Assembly (NCBI RefSeq): GCF_004361735.1
Contig: NZ_SNVV01000003.1
Span: 248,001 to 312,000 of the forward strand
Direction: 5' to 3'
Length of the DNA stretch: 64,000 bases
Source: Azoarcus indigens
GTDB lineage: Bacteria; Pseudomonadota; Gammaproteobacteria; Burkholderiales; Rhodocyclaceae
Each line of letters opens with the position of its first letter. Position 1 is the first letter of the stretch. Made by a program: the position numbers and the translations under genes. Under the pieces are notes generated by a model. It worked only from the letters and a program-made list of their open reading frames with translations, had not been told where the DNA came from and ran no database searches. This document shows, in pieces, positions 60,184 through 64,000 of this stretch.

Positions 60184-61649
60184 GCACCTTGATCGTTGTA
60201 GACGACGCCGGAGACTGGCCGGCGGGCGGGGCCGGCATCACCGTGGTCCCCGCCCGCCGCTACCTCACCGACCCCGCCTACGGCGAAGACCGGGCGGCGC
60301 GGGTATTCAACCTGTGCCGCTCCTACCGCTACCAGAGCCTGGGCTACTACGTCTCCCTGCTGGCCGAGGCGCGCGGCCACCGGCCGTGGCCGCGCGCCGG
60401 CACCATAGAGGATCTGCAGTCGCAGAACCTGGTGCAGGTACTCACCGCCACGCTGTCGCAGCTGGTGGAGCAGACGCTGGCGCCGTTGAAGGCAGACCGC
60501 TTCGAGCTCAGCGTGTACTTCGGCCGCAACCTCACCCAGCGCTACAACGTGCTCGCCCAGCAGCTGTTCGCGCTGCTGCAGGCGCCCCTGCTGCGGGTGC
60601 GCTTCGAACGCGCCGGTGGCCACTGGCACACCCGCAGCGTGCGGCTGCTGGGCATCAACGAGCTCTCCGACACCCACCGCAACTTCCTCTACGAAGCCGC
60701 CGCCAGCCACTTCTCCACCCGCGCCCGGCTGGACGACGGCCGCCCGGCGCGCGACTACGCGCTCGCCATCCTGCACAACCCGGACGGTGGCGAGCAGCCC
60801 TCCAACCCGGCCGCGCTGGACAAGTTCGCCAGCGCCGCCGCCGCCCTGGGCATGCGCCCGGAGTTCATCACCCCGGGGGATTTCGGCCGCCTGCCCGAGT
60901 TCGACGCCCTCTTCATCCGCGACACCACCTTCGTCCACCACTACACCTACCGCTTCGCCCGCCGCGCCGAAGGCGAAGGCCTGGTGGTGATCGACGATCC
61001 GGATTCCATCCTCAAGTGCAACAACAAGGTCTACCTGGCCGAGCTGCTGGCCCACCACAACCTGCCGGCGCCGCGCACCCTGCTGATCCACCGCGACAAC
61101 ATCGACCAGGTAGTGCCGCTGCTGGCCCTGCCCTGCGTGCTCAAGCAGCCGGACAGCTCCTTCTCCTCCGGCGTGGACAAGGTGGAGACCGAACAGGAAC
61201 TGCGCGAACAGGTGAATACCCTGCTGGAGAAGTCCGACCTGGTGGTGGCGCAGGAATGGCTGCCCACCGACTTCGACTGGCGGGTGGGCGTGCTCGACCG
61301 CCGCGTCATCTTCGTCTGCAAGTACTACATGGCCGAAGGCCACTGGCAGATCATCGACCACAAGGCCGACGGCGGCCCGCGCGAAGGCGCCACCGAGGCG
61401 CTGGCGGTGGGCGAGGCGCCGGAGGAAGTGGTGGACATCGCCCTGCGTGCCGCCAACCTCATCGGCGACGGCTTCTACGGCGTAGACATCAAGCAATCGG
61501 GCAACCGCTACTGCATCATCGAGATCAACGACAACCCCAATGTGGACGCGGGCAACGAGGACGGCATCCTGAAGGACGCCCTGTACCGCGAAGTCATGGG
61601 GGTCTTCCTGCGCCGGCTGGAACGCCGCCGCGACGGAGGCGAAGCATGA
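60180..61649 (+). CDS. RimK-like ATP-grasp ligase with N-terminal RLAN domain
   Basis: A 489-residue enzyme. Residues ~1-190 match the RLAN region that precedes some RimK-like ligases (VVPARRYLTDPAYGED, FNLCRSYRYQSLGYYVSLL). The ATP-grasp domain spans ~270-470, with PCVLKQPDSSFSSGV (nucleotide-binding Lys), VVAQEWLPTDFDWRVGVLD and the metal-binding IIEINDNPNVDAG. RimK-type enzymes join amino acids through amide bonds, using ATP to make an acyl phosphate. The substrate is not known. Start and stop overlap both neighbours by four bases, so all three products are probably made together. Confidence 0.92.
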   Translation: MSTLIVVDDAGDWPAGGAGITVVPARRYLTDPAYGEDRAARVFNLCRSYRYQSLGYYVSLLAEARGHRPWPRAGTIEDLQSQNLVQVLTATLSQLVEQTLAPLKADRFELSVYFGRNLTQRYNVLAQQLFALLQAPLLRVRFERAGGHWHTRSVRLLGINELSDTHRNFLYEAAASHFSTRARLDDGRPARDYALAILHNPDGGEQPSNPAALDKFASAAAALGMRPEFITPGDFGRLPEFDALFIRDTTFVHHYTYRFARRAEGEGLVVIDDPDSILKCNNKVYLAELLAHHNLPAPRTLLIHRDNIDQVVPLLALPCVLKQPDSSFSSGVDKVETEQELREQVNTLLEKSDLVVAQEWLPTDFDWRVGVLDRRVIFVCKYYMAEGHWQIIDHKADGGPREGATEALAVGEAPEEVVDIALRAANLIGDGFYGVDIKQSGNRYCIIEINDNPNVDAGNEDGILKDALYREVMGVFLRRLERRRDGGEA

Positions 61650-62923
61650 GCGACACGCATCTCCCGCCGGCCCCGGCCGCGCGGCCCCTCCCCGCCTTCT
61701 CCGGCTACGGGGTGGAACTGGAATACATGATCGTCGACCAGGCCCACCTCGACGTGAAGCCCATCGCCGACCAGCTGCTGTGCGCCGCCGCCGGCCACCC
61801 GGCGGCGGACGTGCCGCGCGGCGCCATGGCTTGGTCCAACGAGCTGGCGCTGCACGTCATCGAGATCAAGAACCCGGCGCCGGTCGCCCGCCTGGAAGGG
61901 CTGGCGGAGGCCTTCCACGCCGAGGTGCGCGCCGCCAACGAGCTGCTGGCCGGCATGTGTGCCCGGCTGCTGCCCGGCGGCATGCACCCCTGGATGGACC
62001 CCAGCACCGAAACCCGGCTGTGGACCTGGGACCGCGCCGCGCTCTACAGCTGCTACGACCGCATCTTCAACTGCCGCCGCCACGGCTGGGGCAACCTGCA
62101 GAGCATGCACCTCAACCTGCCCTTCGCCGGCGACGGGGAATTCGCCCGCCTGCACGCCGCCATCCGCCTGGCCCTGCCCATCCTGCCGGCGCTGGCCGCC
62201 AGCTCGCCCTGGGCCGACAGCCGCCCCACCGGCTGCATGGACTACCGGCTGGCGGTATACCGCCAGCACCAGCGCGAGGTGCCCTCCTCCATGGGCGACT
62301 GCATTCCCGAACCCAGCCACTCCGAAGCGGAATACCGCGCCCAGGTGCTGGCGCCGATGTACCGGGAAGTGGCGGAATACGGCGCGGTACCGTGCAAAGG
62401 CGACGCCGGCGAACTGCGCCACGAATGGCTGAACGTGCGCGGCGCCGCACCCCGCTTCGAGCGCAGCGCCATCGAGATCCGGGTGCTGGACACCCAGGAA
62501 TGCCCGAGCGCCGACCTCGCCATCGCCGCCGCCACCGTCGCCCTGGTGCGCCACCTCTACGACGGCGCCTGCGCCCAGGCCGACGCCGGCCTGGACACTC
62601 CGGCCCTGGTCGCCCTCTTCGAGCGCTGCATACGCGACGCCGAGCGCGCCGAGATCGATGACGCCCGCTACCTCGAACTGCTGGATTGCGGCACGGGGCC
62701 GTGCAGCGCCGGCGAGCTGTGGTCGGCGCTGCTCGCCCGCTTCGAATCCAGGGGACAGCTGCCGGCGGAGGCGCGCGCGCCGCTGCGCTTCATCCAGGAG
62801 CACGGGCCGCTGGCCCGCCGCCTCGCCATCGCGCTGGACGACGCCCCGGGCCGCCTGCGCGACGTCTACCGGGAGTTGAGCGCATGCCTGCAAGACAACC
62901 GCCAGTACGGCGCCCGCCGCTGA
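61646..62923 (+). CDS. Glutamate-cysteine ligase family 2 (GCS2)/YbdK-type carboxylate-amine ligase
   Basis: A 425-residue enzyme of the glutamine-synthetase-like GCS2 superfamily. GYGVELEYMIVD (~20) carries the metal-binding Glu residues, LALHVIEIKNP (~68) and LQSMHLNLPF (~152) follow, and AIEIRVLDTQECPSADLA (~275) completes the active site. Such enzymes couple Glu or another acid to an amine, making gamma-glutamyl-type bonds. The operon position after the RimK-like ligase suggests two successive amide-forming steps. It overlaps the RimK-like gene by four bases and the next gene by 40. Confidence 0.9.
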   Translation: MSDTHLPPAPAARPLPAFSGYGVELEYMIVDQAHLDVKPIADQLLCAAAGHPAADVPRGAMAWSNELALHVIEIKNPAPVARLEGLAEAFHAEVRAANELLAGMCARLLPGGMHPWMDPSTETRLWTWDRAALYSCYDRIFNCRRHGWGNLQSMHLNLPFAGDGEFARLHAAIRLALPILPALAASSPWADSRPTGCMDYRLAVYRQHQREVPSSMGDCIPEPSHSEAEYRAQVLAPMYREVAEYGAVPCKGDAGELRHEWLNVRGAAPRFERSAIEIRVLDTQECPSADLAIAAATVALVRHLYDGACAQADAGLDTPALVALFERCIRDAERAEIDDARYLELLDCGTGPCSAGELWSALLARFESRGQLPAEARAPLRFIQEHGPLARRLAIALDDAPGRLRDVYRELSACLQDNRQYGARR

Positions 62924-63801
62924 AAGGCCACGGCGCCACCGCCGCGCCGGCCGCGCCCGCAGGCGGCCTCTTCGTCCTCGTCAGCTGCGAGCACGGCGGC
63001 AAGCACATCCCGCCGGAGTACCGGGAACACTTCGCCGGCTACGCCCCGCTGCTGGACAGCCACCGCGGCCACGACCCCGGCGCCCTCCTCCTCGCCCAGG
63101 AAATGGCCGCCGCGCTGGACGCCCCGCTGGTCGCCGCCACCACAAGCCGGCTGCTGGTAGACCTCAACCGCTCACCCGGGCACCCCAGGCGCTACTCCGA
63201 GATCACCCGGCCGCTGCCGCACAAAGTGCGCGCCCGCATCCATGCCGAGCACTACCTGCCCTACCGGGAAGAAGTGGAGAAGCTCATCGCCACCGCCATA
63301 GCCCGCGGCGCCACCGTGGTGCACCTCTCCAGCCACAGCTTCACCCCCATCATGGACGGCCGGGTGCGCAACGCCGACGTCGGCTTCCTCTACGACCCCG
63401 GCCGCCCCGGCGAAGTCGCCCTCTGCCAGCGCTGGCTCGCCGCCCTGCACGGCCGCGCGCCCAAACTCCGCCTGCGCCGCAACTATCCCTACACCGGCCG
63501 CTCCGACGGCTTCTGCACCTGGCTGCGCCGCCGCTACCCGGCCGCGCGCTACATCGGCGTGGAACTGGAACTCAACCAGCGCCACGCCACCGCCGGCGGC
63601 CCCGCCTGGACCGCGCTGCGCGCCGACGTGGTCGCCGCGCTGCAGGCAGCGCTGCACGATCACCCGACGCTGCAGGTGCATCGCGCCGGGCTGCCTGGCG
63701 CGGAGTCGGCGCCGGCGGGGGAGCGGTCGTACATGGGGAGGCGGGCGCGGGAGGATGGCACTCAGGAAGAAGGTACAAGCACCATCGGCAAAAGCCGCTG
63801 A
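62884..63801 (+). CDS. N-formylglutamate amidohydrolase-like protein
   Basis: A 305-residue zinc amidohydrolase-like protein. LVSCEHGGKHIPPEYREHF (~32-50), DSHRGHDPGAL (~58) and VDLNRSPGHPRRYSEIT (~90), with VVHLSSHSFTP (~144), match the FGase family and provide likely metal His residues. In the usual histidine pathway it deformylates N-formylglutamate, but here no hut genes are near. As last gene of the operon it may cut an amide in the product made by the two ligases. The start ATG lies within the GCS2 gene end. Confidence 0.9.
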   Translation: MPARQPPVRRPPLKGHGATAAPAAPAGGLFVLVSCEHGGKHIPPEYREHFAGYAPLLDSHRGHDPGALLLAQEMAAALDAPLVAATTSRLLVDLNRSPGHPRRYSEITRPLPHKVRARIHAEHYLPYREEVEKLIATAIARGATVVHLSSHSFTPIMDGRVRNADVGFLYDPGRPGEVALCQRWLAALHGRAPKLRLRRNYPYTGRSDGFCTWLRRRYPAARYIGVELELNQRHATAGGPAWTALRADVVAALQAALHDHPTLQVHRAGLPGAESAPAGERSYMGRRAREDGTQEEGTSTIGKSR

Positions 63802-64000
63802 GGCAATAGTGAAAGGACGATTCAGGCTCGCCCTTCCCGGCAACGGCGTTCTTACGGCCGTTCTGGCATGCAGCGCGCGACCGGCATTGCAGGCCGGGCA
63901 CTTCCTGAAAGCCTGGCGAAAGCCATCAGCCGATGGAGAGCCGGCCCGGCCTCAGGCTCCATTGGCCCCAGACCCGGCCCCAGTCTCAGCCGACCATTGC

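Noticed and set aside
63802-64000. A partial gene at the right edge
   Set aside because: No frame with a convincing start or motif in the last 199 bases, and no terminator with a T run was found either.

Overview
This window is about 64 kb of very GC-rich DNA (near 70% by eye), and every gene has close proteobacterial relatives by motif. A phasin, a DksA-type zinc-finger protein, a cyanide-insensitive bd oxidase, BON and DUF1328 proteins and a sigma-54 factor point to a beta- or gammaproteobacterium that stores polyhydroxyalkanoate. I cannot name the species. No rRNA, tRNA, transposase, integrase or CRISPR array was seen. The gene content looks like a long stress or stationary-phase island: envelope maintenance, osmotic and membrane stress, storage polymer use, alternative respiration and DNA topology.

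Layout. (a) 0.2-7.5 kb, minus strand: a translationally coupled operon for a repeat-rich DUF4142 lipoprotein, an MscS channel, a zinc metallopeptidase, GlgX and topoisomerase IB. (b) 8.1-19.7 kb: an rpoN gene outside the usual lptB/hpf/ptsN setting, a glycine-zipper protein, two GT4 glycosyltransferases, a DUF2334 deacetylase, a PAP2 phosphatase, a phospholipase D-VTT fusion with an EEP-family phosphodiesterase, a Fic protein with its own palindromic operator, and ChaB. (c) 19.8-32.1 kb: DksA-like/CydAB, phasin, a histone-H1-like protein, a GH15 glucanase, a pyruvate-oxidase-like ThDP enzyme, a sensory-rhodopsin-transducer-like protein and NDH-2. (d) 32.3-39.5 kb: a glycan cassette (two GT2 enzymes, FAD oxidoreductase, epimerase, TIM-barrel isomerase, SMR-type carrier, GT-C-like membrane protein) with no promoter of the type seen elsewhere, which looks like an insertion. 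(e) 39.6-48.1 kb: DUF1328, BON, HtrA-like protease, AI-2E permease, a giant DUF748 protein and a methyltransferase behind a MerR-type promoter. (f) 48.2-58.4 kb: a cytochrome oxidase operon (CoxB, fused CoxA-CoxC, CtaG, SDR), DUF2231, a CopD/HemJ-like protein, a cardiolipin-synthase-like protein, two BON lipoproteins, DUF1328 and DUF3309. (g) 58.5-63.8 kb: a CBS protein and a five-gene operon (Pro-rich small protein, C39-like protease, RLAN/RimK ATP-grasp ligase, GCS2 ligase, N-formylglutamate-amidohydrolase-like enzyme) that looks like a peptide or amide biosynthesis system.

The strongest cross-cutting observation is regulatory. About sixteen -24/-12 elements of the sigma-54 type (GGCACG-like, four bases, TTGC-like, with the diagnostic GG-N10-GC spacing) lie upstream of, and on the correct strand for, genes or operons across the window, including rpoN itself. 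Upstream of rpoN two near-identical 19-bp dyads sit at an enhancer-like distance. I infer a self-controlled RpoN paralogue that switches on most of the island, with its AAA+ activator encoded elsewhere. All promoter calls are by eye and need a background-corrected motif scan.
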